From assembly GCA_944326305.1 (NCBI GenBank), contig CALVDL010000004.1, positions 1 to 64,000 on the forward strand: 64,000 nucleotides of DNA, in the 5' to 3' direction. The translations under genes were made by a program, and so were the position numbers. The notes beneath the pieces were generated by a model that was not told where the DNA came from, did not search any database, and was given only the letters and a program-made list of their open reading frames with translations. This DNA comes from an uncultured Bacteroidales bacterium (lineage in GTDB: Bacteria; Bacteroidota; Bacteroidia; Bacteroidales; UBA932). Positions 44,150-52,945 of the stretch are shown piece by piece (position 1 is the stretch's first letter; every line of letters starts with the position of its first letter).

Positions 44150-45091
44150 TCAGGCTTGCGGCTTTCCGTCCGGGAAATGCACATCCATCTGCGGGAACGG
44201 GAAGCCGATTCCTTTCTGCGGCAGGATGGTGTAGATTTCTTCATTGAGCTTGTAGAAGACGTCCCAGTAGTCCTCTTTCTTTACCCATACTCTCACCACA
44301 TATTCCACTGCGCTGTCCTTAAGGGCGTTCACTGCAATGAGAGGATCAGCGGGGGCTCCGGATGAAGCGTACAGCACTCTTTTTTCAGCATCCACTATGG
44401 ATTTGAGGACTTTTTTCACTTCTTCGGCGCTGCTGCCGTATTCGACACCTACGAGCCATTCCACACGGCGCATGGTGTTCATGGAGTAGTTGTTGATGGT
44501 ACCGTTGGAGAGGCTTCCGTTCGGGATGATGATTATCCTGTTGTCAGTGGTGGTGAGCTTTGTGCTCACGATATTGACATCGGTTACTGTCCCGGAGAAC
44601 CCGTCCTGTGTCTCTATGAAGTCACCGGCCTTGAACGGTTTGAACACCAGGAGCATGATGCCGCCGGCAAAGTTCTGTACCGTTCCGCTCAGTGCCATAC
44701 CGATTGCCATACCTCCGGCAGCCAGCAGGGCGGCAAGCGAAGTAGTGTTGATACCCAGTGTACCTACTGCGATTATCACCAGTATGACCATGAGCGATAT
44801 GCTCGTGAGGCTTTCCACGAATGAGGCTATGGCCTTTTCTGTCCCGCGCCTTTCGAATATCCTGTGTAGCATCCTGCGGACCTTCTTCACAAGCCAAGCC
44901 CCGACAAAATATATGAGCAGTGCGATAAGGACCTTGATACCGAAGTTTATAGCCTGCTTCAGCAGTTCCGGGAGCATTTCGTCAAGCGGTGTTGTCGCGA
45001 TATATTCTATGGTTTCGCGCGCGGTCTGCTCGATTTTGTTGAGTTCTGCCGTGTCGGCGGGAACGGTGGATTGCAAGAGATTGAACAGCAT
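44150..45091 (-). CDS. MscS family mechanosensitive channel
   Basis: The 313-residue protein has three N-terminal membrane segments. The pore helix region is A-A-G-G-M-A-I-G-M-A-L-S-G-T-V-Q-N-F-A-G-G, matching TM3 of MscS. The cytoplasmic beta domain follows (F-K-A-G-D-F-I-E, then I-I-I-P-N-G-S-L-S-N-G-T). It would open on membrane tension to release solutes. It is the last gene of the Hdr/cysteate-synthase run, 21 bases after the PLP enzyme, so it could also let out the product of that pathway; this is speculation. Confidence 0.93.
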   Translation of the reverse strand: MLFNLLQSTVPADTAELNKIEQTARETIEYIATTPLDEMLPELLKQAINFGIKVLIALLIYFVGAWLVKKVRRMLHRIFERRGTEKAIASFVESLTSISLMVILVIIAVGTLGINTTSLAALLAAGGMAIGMALSGTVQNFAGGIMLLVFKPFKAGDFIETQDGFSGTVTDVNIVSTKLTTTDNRIIIIPNGSLSNGTINNYSMNTMRRVEWLVGVEYGSSAEEVKKVLKSIVDAEKRVLYASSGAPADPLIAVNALKDSAVEYVVRVWVKKEDYWDVFYKLNEEIYTILPQKGIGFPFPQMDVHFPDGKPQA

Positions 45092-45112
45092 ATTGTTATA
45101 GTTTTATGTGGT

Positions 45113-46405
45113 CTATATTCCAAACAGTCTCTCTACCTTTTCTATGACTTCCTCAGCCGGGAGATAGGTGTCGATGATCAAGTCCGGCTTCGCATACACT
45201 ACATCGTGATGCTCTTTGGTGAGGGATTCACCGCCGCCTGTGATGTTCAGCATGATGACTTCATCCTTTTTCACCGAGCCGTCCTTTACTGCCTTTTCAA
45301 GGCTTGCTACGGCTACGGAAGCGGCGGAGTAGATATCTATTCCCTCCAGTTCGAGGAATTTCCCTTTCCAGAAGTCTATTTCATCGTTTGAGACTTTATA
45401 GATGTCCCCTCCGGCATCCGAAATGGCGTCGAAAAGTCCACCCGCGAGAGAATAAGGAGGTTTCCTGTTCGAGAGTACCTTGGCCTTGATTTCTGCGGCC
45501 TGGTGCCTGGCCTCTTCTGCTGAAAGCGGGACGAGCTGGCGCGAGCGAGCCTTCCATGAGTCATACATGATGGTGAACGGTGCATTCTGCGACGGGTAAA
45601 GGCGCATCTTGTGACTGCCGAACCTGCCGTCTTCGATGAGCCTGAGGTTGTTTTCCCATACAGCAATAGTACCTGTACCGCTGCCTATGGCCTGGAAATA
45701 GGCATCAGGAATCCGTCCGATGACTTCTACTGCAGAAAGCAGCGTAGTACCCATACCGTCCCTGCGGGCTATGTTCTTCGCACCACCCTCGGCCATGAAC
45801 TTCGGAGACTGGCATGCCTTGTCGGCAAGCACTATCGCATCAAAGTAGTCGCATCCTGAAGGGGCGGCGATGATCTTTACGCAGTCATTCAACGGGCGGT
45901 GGAACCATAGGGCGCTGATATTGTCCTCGGGGATAGAGAGAAGCAGCGGTATATTGTTGTCCGAGCATACTTTCGCGAAAGCCCTTGCAGTGTTTCCGGC
46001 GGATGCCACTACGAGTACCCTGCGGTTGTCCTCAGGCAGCCTTGCACATACTGAATATGCCTCGGTCTCCTTGAAGGAACAGGTCTCCATGCATGCCCCG
46101 ATTTTCGGGAAATAGCCCGAGAATGTTATGTAGAGGTTCTCGAGGCCGAGATATGATGCCAGAGCAGTGCTTCTGTACGTTACAGGGGCATGTGAGTGTT
46201 TCAGTGTCCTCTTTATAGGCAGCCATTCCGCGAATTTGTAGAATCCGTCCAGTTCGTTTCTTACCTGGAATCTCTTGTTCTCATATACAGCCCTTACCAT
46301 TGCAGGGGTATCGCATTCCGGGTCTGCCAGTGTCCACCCTTCATCTTCGAAAATCCTTCCGGTGGCGCAGTTCATAAGTTTGTACTTGGTTGGAGTAAAT
46401 ATCAT
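45113..46405 (-). CDS. Cysteate synthase-like PLP enzyme (threonine synthase superfamily)
   Basis: The 430-residue fold-type II PLP enzyme has Lys112 in C-S-F-K-E-T as the Schiff-base lysine, A-S-A-G-N-T-A-R-A as the substrate Asn loop, and the phosphate-binding loop G-S-G-T-G-T. Its start (F-T-P-T-K-Y-K-L then W-T-L-A-D-P-E-C) differs from the usual Bacteroidetes ThrC and fits the cysteate-synthase branch, which makes L-cysteate from phosphoserine and sulfite. In Bacteroidales cysteate is the head-group precursor of sulfonolipids. It follows the Hdr-like membrane subunit by 11 bases. Threonine synthase activity is the alternative. Confidence 0.65.
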   Translation of the reverse strand: MIFTPTKYKLMNCATGRIFEDEGWTLADPECDTPAMVRAVYENKRFQVRNELDGFYKFAEWLPIKRTLKHSHAPVTYRSTALASYLGLENLYITFSGYFPKIGACMETCSFKETEAYSVCARLPEDNRRVLVVASAGNTARAFAKVCSDNNIPLLLSIPEDNISALWFHRPLNDCVKIIAAPSGCDYFDAIVLADKACQSPKFMAEGGAKNIARRDGMGTTLLSAVEVIGRIPDAYFQAIGSGTGTIAVWENNLRLIEDGRFGSHKMRLYPSQNAPFTIMYDSWKARSRQLVPLSAEEARHQAAEIKAKVLSNRKPPYSLAGGLFDAISDAGGDIYKVSNDEIDFWKGKFLELEGIDIYSAASVAVASLEKAVKDGSVKKDEVIMLNITGGGESLTKEHHDVVYAKPDLIIDTYLPAEEVIEKVERLFGI

Positions 46406-46416
46406 GATTTCTGGTT

Positions 46417-48222
46417 TTAGTTACTTGTATTCCTGTCGATTGTCTCTGCAATATCCTCGACTTTCCTGTCTGCATAGCGGCTTAACGTGTTCAGGCACAG
46501 CGGGCAGGCTGTCACTATAATGTCCGGTGACGCTACAGTGAGATTGTTCAATGAGTTTTCTGTCAGGGCCTTGCGCTTGTCAAAACCTAAAGTGAGGCTT
46601 CCTACGCTTCCTCCGCAGCAGATGCTTTCTTTCCTGTTCTTTGCCGCTTCCACAAGCGTACCGGCACGCAGGAGCACATTGCGCGGCTGCTCGTATATGC
46701 CGCTTCCGCGCCCGAGCTCGCACGGGTCATGGTAGACATATTTGTTCGTGTCCCTCCTGACCTTCAGCCGGCCTTCTGATATGAGAGAGTCGATGAATTC
46801 CGTATGGTGTACTACGCGTATCCCGTCAAGCCTGTACCTTTCCTTGAAGATTTTGTAGCAGATAGGGCAGGTGAGCAGCAGGGTGCCGGCCCCTGATCCC
46901 TTTATTATTTCAGTGTTCTTCTCTACCATCTGCTTCGCCTGGTCGAACCTCCCGGCCATCCACATCGGCCTTCCGCAGCATATCCCGCCATCCTTGTCCA
47001 TCAGTTCGTATTCGACTCCGGCCTTCCTGAGGACGGACTCCATCGCCTTCCTGATTGACGGTGTGAGGGCTGTCATGCAGCCTGAATAATAAAGGACCTT
47101 CCCCCGGCTGTCACAGGTCAGCGGCCCCGTGCTGATTGACGAGTAGTCAGGGTTGATTCCGTATTTCCTGATGGACCTCTGGGCAATCCTGAGCTTGTCG
47201 CCTTCCACTCCTACAGGGCATATGGCCGTACACTTGCCGCACAGGAGGCATTTGTCGCTGATTTCCTCTATGCGGGTCTCGTTGTTGCGCCTGATCTGGC
47301 GGTTAAGGTAAACCGTCGTATCCTTTATGTTGGCTTTCTGTACTCCCATAGGGCAGGCATCGATGCACAGTCCGCAGCTCGGGCATGAATATACCTCGGC
47401 CTTTGCGAGCCCCTTGCGTGCGTGGCGTATCCTGATGCCTGCGTTCCGGAGCGGGATCAGGAGTATTTCCGAAGGTATGTGCATGTACCTCGTGAAGGGC
47501 AGCACGCAGAAGAAGATGCCCAGGGCGCATGAGTATGCCCACCATGACGGGAGCATGTTGGCATGGTCGCTGAGGAATGACGTGAATACATAATTGAGCG
47601 ACTTAGTCAGGAACGAGCCTCCGCTGATGTCTGCAGTGAACCCCTCGGCCAGCAGTCTCAGCGGGAATATGGACCAGAGGGAATACAGCCCCACGAGGTC
47701 GAGGAAGCTCGGGTTTGTAGTCCTCCTCATGCCGAACATCCTCGAGCGGATACGCTTCACGATGGCCAGGACAATGCCGCTGAGCACGACCAGGAGGAAG
47801 AAGTCCATCAGGAAGAAAAGGACAGCGCCTTTCATCGTGCTTTCGGTCTCGGCGACGAAATATCTGAAGAATATGGGATAATAGAACAGCTTCGCCCTGT
47901 GGGGCGTATAAAGCAGGACCTCAATATGGCCTACGATGATGAGCATGAACCACCCGAATGCAATGCTCGAGTGCATGTACCCCAGGAGCTTGTTCCTTTT
48001 CCATATCTTGACGTGCAGGAGGCAGTCGCAGAATATGTCCTTGATGTTCTTGACCAGTGTCTTCGGTGTGACCAGGGAGACGAAAAAGTGCCTGCGGTCT
48101 TCCTTCGGGAGCTGGGCTATTATCCTTATGAGTGCTATGATGCAGTACGAGAGGATGAATACCATCCCTATCATGAACGGCAGCACGAAATCATTGTATC
48201 CTGTAAGAAACCTCTCTCTCAC
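46417..48222 (-). CDS. Fused cytochrome b / HdrD-like membrane oxidoreductase
   Basis: The 601-residue protein (GTG start) joins a NarI/HdrE-like membrane part (residues 1-260, several helices with candidate haem His84 and His99) to a soluble redox part. The soluble part has [4Fe-4S] sites at Cys280/283/286/290 and Cys325/328/331/335, then two CCG domains (Cys416-417 with Cys452/455; Cys535-536 with Cys573/576). This is DsrM plus DsrK, or HdrE plus HdrD, in one chain. It should link the quinone pool to a disulfide/thiol or sulfur couple on the cytoplasmic side. It begins 1 base after the small ferredoxin gene and precedes the cysteate-synthase-like gene. Confidence 0.88.
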   Translation of the reverse strand: MRERFLTGYNDFVLPFMIGMVFILSYCIIALIRIIAQLPKEDRRHFFVSLVTPKTLVKNIKDIFCDCLLHVKIWKRNKLLGYMHSSIAFGWFMLIIVGHIEVLLYTPHRAKLFYYPIFFRYFVAETESTMKGAVLFFLMDFFLLVVLSGIVLAIVKRIRSRMFGMRRTTNPSFLDLVGLYSLWSIFPLRLLAEGFTADISGGSFLTKSLNYVFTSFLSDHANMLPSWWAYSCALGIFFCVLPFTRYMHIPSEILLIPLRNAGIRIRHARKGLAKAEVYSCPSCGLCIDACPMGVQKANIKDTTVYLNRQIRRNNETRIEEISDKCLLCGKCTAICPVGVEGDKLRIAQRSIRKYGINPDYSSISTGPLTCDSRGKVLYYSGCMTALTPSIRKAMESVLRKAGVEYELMDKDGGICCGRPMWMAGRFDQAKQMVEKNTEIIKGSGAGTLLLTCPICYKIFKERYRLDGIRVVHHTEFIDSLISEGRLKVRRDTNKYVYHDPCELGRGSGIYEQPRNVLLRAGTLVEAAKNRKESICCGGSVGSLTLGFDKRKALTENSLNNLTVASPDIIVTACPLCLNTLSRYADRKVEDIAETIDRNTSN

Positions 48223-48223
48223 G

Positions 48224-48556
48224 TCAGTCCTCTTTATAAAGTTTGCATATCGACAGGATCAGATGCCTGGTGTTTATCCCGCGCGGGCAGACTATGCTGC
48301 ATTTGCCGCACAGCATGCAGTTCTGCAGCATCTTCACCGCTTCCTTCTCCTTGCCTCTCTGGAGATTGTGGAGCACTTTCCTCAGGCTCATCCCGCTGAA
48401 GTTTCCTGCCGGGCAGGTGGCGCCGCAGGAGCCGCATGACATGCATTTCCACGCGTCGGGCTCCAGTTCGTGGAGCCTGTCGAACAGAGTGAAGTCCACA
48501 TTGTCCAGATTGACGGTGGAGCTTGGCGATATGCTGAATCCGAATATATTGCCCAT
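48224..48556 (-). CDS. HdrC-like double [4Fe-4S] protein
   Basis: The 110-residue protein has two classic cluster motifs, Cys38/41/44/48 and Cys80/83/86/90, in an HdrC-like helical frame (M-S-L-R-K-V-L-H-N-L-Q-R-G). It is shorter than the HdrC at the head of the operon. It lies between HdrA and the fused membrane subunit, overlapping neither but with gaps of 1-12 bases. It probably carries electrons between the FAD subunit and the membrane subunit. Confidence 0.87.
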   Translation of the reverse strand: MGNIFGFSISPSSTVNLDNVDFTLFDRLHELEPDAWKCMSCGSCGATCPAGNFSGMSLRKVLHNLQRGKEKEAVKMLQNCMLCGKCSIVCPRGINTRHLILSICKLYKED

Positions 48557-48568
48557 AGTCTTTCTGTG

Positions 48569-49585
48569 CTATGCCCTGTTGATGTATGAAAATATCTCGA
48601 GTGCGGCCGACCTCGCCTCCGCAAGGGTTTCCGGTACAGTCTTGGGGCCTGTGCAGGCTCCGGCGTAGTAGATGCCCTCACGGGAGGAGCAGATGATGTC
48701 AGATATGTTGTCCCTGCTCTTGAAGAAGCCGTCCGAATCGGTCTGCAGGGAAATCATGCCGGCTATGGAGCTGCAGTCGCGGTTGCATACCATGCCGGAC
48801 ATCAGCACGAGCAGGTCCAGCGTCACTTTCACCGGTTTCCCGGCGAGAGTGTCTTCCGCCTTGACTATCACCCTTCCGTCGATGTTCTCGCTGACCTCCG
48901 ACACGCGACCGCGTATGAACCTGATTCCGTAGTCCCTCTGCGCCGAAATATAGAAGTCCTCGTATTTTTTCCCGAACATCCTGAGGTCCATATAGAAACA
49001 GTATACCGCCGCATCCGGGAACTTCTGCTTCATTTCTATCGCCTGCTTGACTGCAGTGATGCAGCATACTTTGGAGCACTGGGAATTGCGGGCCTTCTCG
49101 TCCCTGGACCCGACGCAGTGCACAAAGCCTACGGCATTGATTTCAGTCCCGTCGATACGGCTGTCGTTCCCGTTGTTGAACCATTGCTCGAGGTCGCTGT
49201 TGGTCATCACCTGGTCGTAGACCCCATATCCGTACTCCTCTTTCTTGCTGGCGTCGAAGACAGAGAATCCGGTGGTGATGAGCACTACCTTGGCTATGAC
49301 GGACACGCCGTTGGACAGCATTATGTTGTAGCTGTCCTTGAGCCTGTTCATGAATGAAATTTCGGTATTCAGGAAGATGTTGGCCTGTCCGGTGGCTTCA
49401 ATGAGGCCACCGACGAGCTCGCTTGCCGGGGTCATGTCCGGGAAAAGCCTGTGCCACCTGGCGACATGTCCACCGAGATGGTCCGACTTTTCTACAATGA
49501 TCGGGTTGAGCCCCATCCTGAGAAGCTGTCTGGCAGCCTCCATTCCGGCTATGCCTCCGCCTACTATGACTATATTGTCTTTCAT
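48569..49585 (-). CDS. hdrA: HdrA-like FAD-containing subunit (short form)
   Basis: The 338-residue protein (ATG at 49585) has the FAD-binding G-G-G-I-A-G-M-E-A-A near the N-terminus and E-K-S-D-H-L-G-G-H. The HdrA hallmark C157-V-G-S-R with Cys170, Cys174 and Cys175 (S-K-V-C-C-I-T-A-V-K-Q-A) follows. Methanogen HdrA is about 650 residues with extra ferredoxin-type domains; those are missing, so this resembles QmoA-size proteins and lacks the parts used for ferredoxin-linked bifurcation. It starts 33 bases inside the end region of hdrB (stop at 49618) with close spacing. Confidence 0.9.
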   Translation of the reverse strand: MKDNIVIVGGGIAGMEAARQLLRMGLNPIIVEKSDHLGGHVARWHRLFPDMTPASELVGGLIEATGQANIFLNTEISFMNRLKDSYNIMLSNGVSVIAKVVLITTGFSVFDASKKEEYGYGVYDQVMTNSDLEQWFNNGNDSRIDGTEINAVGFVHCVGSRDEKARNSQCSKVCCITAVKQAIEMKQKFPDAAVYCFYMDLRMFGKKYEDFYISAQRDYGIRFIRGRVSEVSENIDGRVIVKAEDTLAGKPVKVTLDLLVLMSGMVCNRDCSSIAGMISLQTDSDGFFKSRDNISDIICSSREGIYYAGACTGPKTVPETLAEARSAALEIFSYINRA

Positions 49586-49617
49586 ATTTCCTTTTGTCTG
49601 TTGGTCCGTCACCTCCG

Positions 49618-50688
49618 TCAGCAGCATTTCAGCACGCCCGGCAGTTCAGGTCTCATGAGGTCCTTCTTGTTCAGCCCCTTGTACTTGTCCTCAGGGGAAT
49701 ATTCGATGCCCATCTTGTCCAGAAGGGGTTCCACCGCCACCTGGTGGAGCTGCAGCCCAAGGTCCCACGGGTCGTACCCGAGTACCAGCCCTGCGACCTC
49801 CTCGTATGTGAACACCGGTATCCCGTAGCCGTTCTGGCCGTAGGTCTTGCCCTCCATCTCGGCTATGACATACTGCCATCTGTCCATGAAGTAGGGGCAG
49901 CCCGGGCAGTTGGTGATGATCATGTCCGGGTGGTACGGCTCCATCGACTCGAATTTCTTGTGTGTGTTGGATATTGAGTAGCCCCTGTTGGCCTTCACAT
50001 GATACTGGCGGAAGCCGTATCCGCAGCAGTGGCGGCGTTCCGGATAGTCAATCACGCTGCCGCCCCAGGACTCTATCATACCGCAGAGCACATACGGGTA
50101 TTCAGCCCCGCCGACACCTTTCGACGGGAACATCTTGGAGTAGTGGCAGCCGATGTGCTCGACGACTTTCAGCGGCTCTCCGGTCCGCCTGTTCACCAGA
50201 CGGAATTTGGCCTTTTCGGCAATCTCGTTCCTGTATTTGTATATAAGGTCGCTTGCATGGGCGATGTATTTGGGCTTTTTGAACTCCCTGCGGCATGCCT
50301 TCCACAGCAGTTCTCTGATCCTGGTCTCCAGTTCCGGGAACTCATGCCATGTCTCCAGTATCTCGAGATAGTTCCCGAAAGAAGTGATGCATGATGCGAC
50401 ATAGTTTTCATACCCTGCCTCCGTCATCAGCGCGAACTGGCGTGCGACAATGGTCATTACGGTCTCCTGCGGTATAGTATCGCAGTGGTAGGCTATACCT
50501 CCGCACGTGGTATGGTGCTCTGTCTCGTAGAAATCCTTCCCGAGGACATTCCGGCAGATTTCAAGGAACATCCTTTCCGCTCCGGGGAAGAAATTCTGCC
50601 TGATGCAGCTTCTAACATAGAACCAGTGGTCGTCAGGAATTTCCTTCTGGTAGTCGGCCCATATTTTCTGTTTGCCCTGGTATATCAT
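49618..50688 (-). CDS. hdrB: HdrB-like CCG-domain subunit
   Basis: The 356-residue protein has an intact C-terminal CCG domain (Cys181, Cys221-Cys222-Gly, Cys261-x2-Cys264) and a degenerate N-terminal one (Cys62-Gly-Gly, Cys69, Cys100). HdrB proteins bind non-cubane [4Fe-4S] clusters that reduce disulfides. The protein is about 60 residues longer than archaeal HdrB, with extra segments after Cys264 and a terminal Cys-Cys. It follows hdrC by 35 bases. Its disulfide or persulfide substrate is unknown; CoM-S-S-CoB is not expected in Bacteroidales. Confidence 0.87.
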   Translation of the reverse strand: MIYQGKQKIWADYQKEIPDDHWFYVRSCIRQNFFPGAERMFLEICRNVLGKDFYETEHHTTCGGIAYHCDTIPQETVMTIVARQFALMTEAGYENYVASCITSFGNYLEILETWHEFPELETRIRELLWKACRREFKKPKYIAHASDLIYKYRNEIAEKAKFRLVNRRTGEPLKVVEHIGCHYSKMFPSKGVGGAEYPYVLCGMIESWGGSVIDYPERRHCCGYGFRQYHVKANRGYSISNTHKKFESMEPYHPDMIITNCPGCPYFMDRWQYVIAEMEGKTYGQNGYGIPVFTYEEVAGLVLGYDPWDLGLQLHQVAVEPLLDKMGIEYSPEDKYKGLNKKDLMRPELPGVLKCC

Positions 50689-50723
50689 GATTGTCCGTTC
50701 TCTGATTAATGCTTTTCAAAAAT

Positions 50724-51425
50724 TCAATCCTCGCTGTTGAAATGGCCGGGGGAGATCTTCTCGTAGGCCATCCTGCAGTATTCGTCCATATCCATACCCA
50801 TCTCTTCGGCCTTTTTCCTGGAGAACTCCTCCACGGCCTCTATCCTTTCGGTCCCTCCGGTGACATCGAATATGCTCTTGAGCTCGTCCAGCGATTCCTG
50901 CGGTATCTTCCTCAGTACACCCGGGCCGTCACCCTTGAAATTGGCTCCGAGGCGTTCGAAATTGTCCTTGAGGTGCTCCGTGTGCCATTTCCACACGGGG
51001 CCTGACTCTACATGGTCCTCCCATTTGAAGGTATCCGGATAGACGCAGTAGCCGTAATTGAGGATATTCCCGGTGAGCATCCGGGTCAGGGGGAGGAGCT
51101 GTCTCCCTTTTTCTGAACATGTGAAATAGCCGAGCTTGGCGGAAAGGTTCCTCAGGGCCATGATTATCACCCCGGGAGCGTTCTTCCTCGGGCAGCGGGT
51201 GACGCATGACATGCACTCCCCGCAATACCAGATGACGTCGCTTTTAAGAAGCTTCTCGATTTCAGCTTCATCCTTGCTCTGGACGATGTCGACGATCTTT
51301 CTCGGGTCGTACCTGTAAAATTCGGCGGCGGGACAGATGGCTGTGCATGTTCCGCAGTTGATACATGTTTTCAGCCCTTCTTTTACCCTGTAGTCCTTTA
51401 TGAGTTCCTCGTAAAGTTTACCCAT
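50724..51425 (-). CDS. hdrC: HdrC-like iron-sulfur subunit
   Basis: The 233-residue protein (ATG at 51425) has two [4Fe-4S] motifs, Cys21/24/27/31 and Cys68/71/74/78, in an HdrC frame (L-K-T-C-I-N-C-G-T-C then W-Y-C-G-E-C-M-S-C). A C-terminal helical extension of about 100 residues follows. As first gene of the operon it is preceded by a TACTTTTG box (51476-51483). It is expected to pass electrons between HdrA and HdrB. Confidence 0.9.
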   Translation of the reverse strand: MGKLYEELIKDYRVKEGLKTCINCGTCTAICPAAEFYRYDPRKIVDIVQSKDEAEIEKLLKSDVIWYCGECMSCVTRCPRKNAPGVIIMALRNLSAKLGYFTCSEKGRQLLPLTRMLTGNILNYGYCVYPDTFKWEDHVESGPVWKWHTEHLKDNFERLGANFKGDGPGVLRKIPQESLDELKSIFDVTGGTERIEAVEEFSRKKAEEMGMDMDEYCRMAYEKISPGHFNSED

Positions 51426-51475
51426 AACGATAGTAGATTGAGGTTTCAGTACAGCTGCGCAAACGCGCAATTTTA

Positions 51476-51483
51476 CAAAAGTA
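51476..51483 (-). promoter_or_regulatory. Probable promoter box of the hdr-like operon, TACTTTTG
   Basis: On the minus strand TACTTTTG fits TAnnTTTG. It lies 51 bases before the hdrC ATG, after the rlmD stop, so the operon has its own promoter. No TTTG at -33 was seen. Confidence 0.45.
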
Positions 51484-51495
51484 GTAAAATTTTCA

Positions 51496-52932
51496 TTAGA
51501 TGGTACCGTCAGTCTCTCTTATTGACCCGTCCAGCTCGAGCGCCACGACATTCTCTACATGGTGGGTGTGCGGGAACATGTCCACCGGACGTACTCTTGT
51601 TATGCGGTATTTCCGTGAAAGGACAGCGAGATCACGGGCCTGTGAGGCGGGGTTGCAGCTCACATATACTATACGTGAAGGTTCCGCGTTCAGGATTACT
51701 TCGGCCACGTCCGGATGGATTCCGGCCCGAGGGGGGTCAAGGATCACTACATCCGGTTTCCCGTGCCCGGCCACAAACTCATCCGTGAGGATGTCCTTCA
51801 TGTCACCGGCGTAGAAGTCGCAGTTGCCTATGCCGTTGGCGGCAGCGTTTTCCTTCGCGTCCGCAATGGCCTCCGGAACGTATTCTATGCCGATCACCTT
51901 CTTCGCCGCCGATGAGACGAACTGCGCTATGGTTCCTGTCCCTGTATACAGGTCATATACGGTCTCTGTCCCGGTAAGGGCTGCGAATTCCCGGGCGACA
52001 GTGTAGAGCCTGCAGGCCTGTTTAGTGTTTGTCTGGTAGAAGGATTTCGGGCCTATCTTGAATTTCAGGTTCTCCATACGCTCGTATATGGCCGCGTCAC
52101 CTTTGTATAATATGCAGTCCTGGTCGGCGATGGAGTCGTTTGCCTTGCCGTTGATCACATAGTAAAGGGAAGTGATCTGGGGGAACTCCTGCGCAACCGC
52201 ATCCAGCAGGGCTGTCCTGGCGGCTGCGTCCTCGTGGTAGAAACAGATTATGAGCATTACGTCACCCGACTCCGTGGTCCGGATGAACATGTTGCGCAGG
52301 AAGCCCGAATGCTCCCTTATGTCGAAGAACTCCATCCCGTGCTTAAGAGCGAAGTCCTTGATGAACAAGCGTATACTGTTTGACGGCTCTTTCTGGAGGT
52401 AGCACTGCTTTATATCCAGCACCTTATCGAAGAATTTGCCGACATGGAACCCGAGCCCGCATCTTTCCGCATCCGTCATGGCATCCGGGTCTTCGTCCGG
52501 GAAAATCCAGCGTCTGCGGGAGAAGGTGAACTCCAGCTTGTTCCTGTAGTATACCGTATCCTCGGAAGGTACGATAGGGGATATTTCCGGTATAGAGAGG
52601 TGCCCGATGCGTACCAGCTGGTCATACACCTGCTGCTGCTTCGCCTGCAGTTGCATGGGATAGGGAAGCGGCTGCCATTTGCAGCCGCCGCATGTCCCGA
52701 AATGGCTGCAGAACGCCTCAAGCCTGTCCTTTGACGGGGTGACTATCCTGAGGATACAGCCCTCCATGTAATTCTTTTTCTTCTTCGTGACCCTTACGTC
52801 CACGACATCCCCCGGTACGGCAAACGGGACGAACAGCACTGTGCCGTCCACCCTCGCAAGGGCTTTCCCTTCCGCCGCGACGGATTCTATCAGGACGTTT
52901 TCGAGTATGATGTTCTGTTTCTTTCTTGACAT
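51496..52932 (-). CDS. rlmD: 23S rRNA (uracil-C5)-methyltransferase RlmD family
   Basis: The 478-residue protein has an N-terminal TRAM domain, an iron-sulfur Cys set (C-S-H-F-G-T-C-G-G-C-K-W) and a SAM methyltransferase domain with D-L-Y-T-G-T-G-T-I. The catalytic motifs are D-P-P-R-A-G and Y-V-S-C-N-P (nucleophile Cys). It methylates a uracil in 23S rRNA (RlmD/RumA family; the exact position could differ). The Na/Pi symporter gene lies 13 bases upstream on the same strand. Confidence 0.93.
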   Translation of the reverse strand: MSRKKQNIILENVLIESVAAEGKALARVDGTVLFVPFAVPGDVVDVRVTKKKKNYMEGCILRIVTPSKDRLEAFCSHFGTCGGCKWQPLPYPMQLQAKQQQVYDQLVRIGHLSIPEISPIVPSEDTVYYRNKLEFTFSRRRWIFPDEDPDAMTDAERCGLGFHVGKFFDKVLDIKQCYLQKEPSNSIRLFIKDFALKHGMEFFDIREHSGFLRNMFIRTTESGDVMLIICFYHEDAAARTALLDAVAQEFPQITSLYYVINGKANDSIADQDCILYKGDAAIYERMENLKFKIGPKSFYQTNTKQACRLYTVAREFAALTGTETVYDLYTGTGTIAQFVSSAAKKVIGIEYVPEAIADAKENAAANGIGNCDFYAGDMKDILTDEFVAGHGKPDVVILDPPRAGIHPDVAEVILNAEPSRIVYVSCNPASQARDLAVLSRKYRITRVRPVDMFPHTHHVENVVALELDGSIRETDGTI

Positions 52933-52945
52933 TTTCCGTGTGTTG

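Noticed and set aside
45113..46405. Classical threonine synthase (thrC)
   Set aside because: The N-terminal sequence differs from the usual Bacteroidetes ThrC and fits the cysteate-synthase branch better; kept only as an alternative.
46417..51425. Ferredoxin-linked electron-bifurcating Hdr complex of the methanogen type
   Set aside because: HdrA is short without ferredoxin-type domains, and no MvhD, hydrogenase or FloxABCD genes are adjacent; a membrane quinone-linked form fits better.
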